Positions 63,004 through 64,000 of a DNA stretch of 64,000 nucleotides are shown here, one piece after another. Below the pieces are notes generated by a model. That model worked only from the letters and a program-made list of their open reading frames with translations. It was not told where the DNA came from and made no database searches. The translations under genes and the position numbers were made by a program. The stretch's first letter is position 1. The number at the start of each line of letters is the position of its first letter. This DNA comes from Cupriavidus sp. IDO (lineage in GTDB: Bacteria > Pseudomonadota > Gammaproteobacteria > Burkholderiales > Burkholderiaceae), in NCBI RefSeq assembly GCF_000812465.1, contig NZ_JWMA01000044.1, positions 186,001 to 250,000 of the forward strand, read 5' to 3'.

Positions 63004-64000
63004 ATGCAAAGACGAAGCTTCCTGGGCGTCGCGGCCGGCGCCGCTGTATTGGGTACGCTGGGCACCCACGCCGCGCGCGCTGCCGCACCGGCCAGGGTCG
63101 TCGTGGTGGGCGGCGGCTACGGCGGCGCCACCGCGGCGCGCTACCTGCGCGAGTGGAGCGGCCATGCCATCGACGTCACGCTGGTCGAATCCAATCCCAC
63201 CTTTGTTTCCTGCCCGCTGTCCAACCTCGTGATCGGCGGCAGCCGGTGCATGGAAGACATCACGCTGTCGTACGACGCGCTGGCGCGCCGCCATGGCGTG
63301 CGGCTGGTGCGCGACACCGCGGTCGCTATCGACGCCGCCAGGCGCAACGTGCGCCTGGCCGGCGGCAGCACGCTGCCTTATGACCGGCTGGTACTGTCGC
63401 CGGGCGTGGAAATGATGAGCGACGCGCTGCCAGGCCTGAAGCAGCCCGGCGGCGACCAGGTCCTGCACGCCTGGAAGGCAGGTCCGCAGACCCTGGCGCT
63501 GCGGCGCCAGCTGGAGGCCATGCCGGATGGCGGCACCTTCGCCATCACCATCCCGCTCGCCCCGTACCGCTGCCCGCCCGGCCCCTACGAGCGCGCCTGC
63601 CAGGTGGCGAGCTACTTCAAGCAGCACAAGCCGCGCAGCAAGGTGCTGATCCTCGACGCCAATCCGGACATCACCTCCAAGGCCGCGCTGTTCCGCCAGG
63701 TGTGGGGATCGCGCTACCAGGGCATGGTCGAGTACCGCCCGCAGTACAACGCCGTCGATGTCGATGCCGCCACGCGCACGATCAAATTCGAAGTACAGGA
63801 CGACGAGCGCGCCGACGTGCTCAACGTGCTGCCGCCGCAGCGCGCCGGCGCGATTGCCGTCTCGGCCGGGCTGGCCACCGCCAACGCGCGCTGGTGCGAG
63901 GTGGATTTCCTGAGCTTCGAATCGCATGCCGTGCCGGACATCCACGTGCTGGGCGACGCCATCCAGATCGCCCCGCTGATGCCCAAGTCCGGACACATGG
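63004..64000 (+). CDS. flavocytochrome c sulfide dehydrogenase, flavoprotein subunit (3' end outside window)
   Basis: The 332 visible codons encode a Tat-exported FAD protein with twin-arginine signal QRRSFLGVAAGAAVLG, the dinucleotide motif VVVVGGGYGGATAARYLREW and FVSCPLSNLVIGGSRCMED, with the redox cysteine in PYRCPPGPYERACQ. This is the FccB/SoxF family that oxidises sulfide to sulfur using the cytochrome subunit. ATG 63004 lies 11 bases after the right junction of the IS607 element, and the native ribosome-binding site (GAGG beside the cytochrome stop) is now 2 kb away. Truncated at base 64000. Confidence 0.85.
   Translation, partial: MQRRSFLGVAAGAAVLGTLGTHAARAAAPARVVVVGGGYGGATAARYLREWSGHAIDVTLVESNPTFVSCPLSNLVIGGSRCMEDITLSYDALARRHGVRLVRDTAVAIDAARRNVRLAGGSTLPYDRLVLSPGVEMMSDALPGLKQPGGDQVLHAWKAGPQTLALRRQLEAMPDGGTFAITIPLAPYRCPPGPYERACQVASYFKQHKPRSKVLILDANPDITSKAALFRQVWGSRYQGMVEYRPQYNAVDVDAATRTIKFEVQDDERADVLNVLPPQRAGAIAVSAGLATANARWCEVDFLSFESHAVPDIHVLGDAIQIAPLMPKSGHM

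Overview
The window looks like about 64 kb of a GC-rich betaproteobacterial chromosome, most likely Cupriavidus or a close relative in the Burkholderiaceae. This is inferred from base composition, from protein sequences recognised by eye, and from gene orders I associate with that group: glycine-cleavage genes followed by sdaA, gcl-hyi-glxR-ttuD-pyk, and yraN-diaA-dolP. No database search was possible.

Positions 1-6600 hold mostly housekeeping and stress genes: a truncated TPR protein, a Kef-type antiporter coupled to a YbdK-like ligase, a glycine-zipper protein, an OsmC protein, a persulfide dioxygenase and an alpha/beta hydrolase. Positions 6600-13600 are a glycine-catabolic operon on the minus strand, gcvT-gcvH-gcvP-DUF421-sdaA. 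It is preceded by a tandem glycine riboswitch with a terminator expression platform. Its enzymes would carry glycine through C1 units and serine to pyruvate. Positions 13600-24900 hold a Rep helicase, a two-component system, an orphan binding protein, hemN behind an FNR-type promoter, a diheme cytochrome c, tRNA-Arg(CCG), a flavoprotein oxidase and ArfB. Positions 24900-29600 hold htpX, a CadR/PbrR-type metal regulator with a divergent secreted protein, rnk, a secreted GKFD-repeat protein and a zinc metallopeptidase.

Positions 29700-36400 are the glyoxylate/D-glycerate operon gcl-hyi-glxR-ttuD-pyk, which turns two glyoxylates into glycerate and feeds lower glycolysis. Positions 36700-42700 hold a membrane protein, an M20 amidohydrolase with a frameshifted MFS transporter, two LysR regulators and a DUF2784 protein. 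Positions 42700-47000 are an acyl-CoA cluster: DECR2-like reductase, two crotonases and an acyl-CoA ligase. A gene-free 1.2 kb stretch follows, with a 0.5 kb imperfect palindrome whose arms carry hairpins that differ in sequence but keep their pairing. Positions 48100-53300 hold an FCD-type regulator, DctA and two M20-type hydrolases.

Positions 53300-60900 carry an acetyltransferase, an ArsC-like protein, an exonuclease, a glyoxalase-II-like hydrolase, RlpA, and the rsmI / yraN-diaA-dolP neighbourhood. At the right end an IS607-type element (serine recombinase TnpA plus an RNA-guided nuclease-like TnpB) sits between a cytochrome c gene and the flavoprotein gene of a flavocytochrome c sulfide dehydrogenase. 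The two junctions look like a GG target, and the TnpB lacks the zinc-ribbon cysteines usual in the family.

The most unusual features are the IS607 insertion with its zinc-ribbon-less TnpB, the giant palindrome, the GKFD-repeat secreted protein, and the hemN promoter, which argues for a later start codon.
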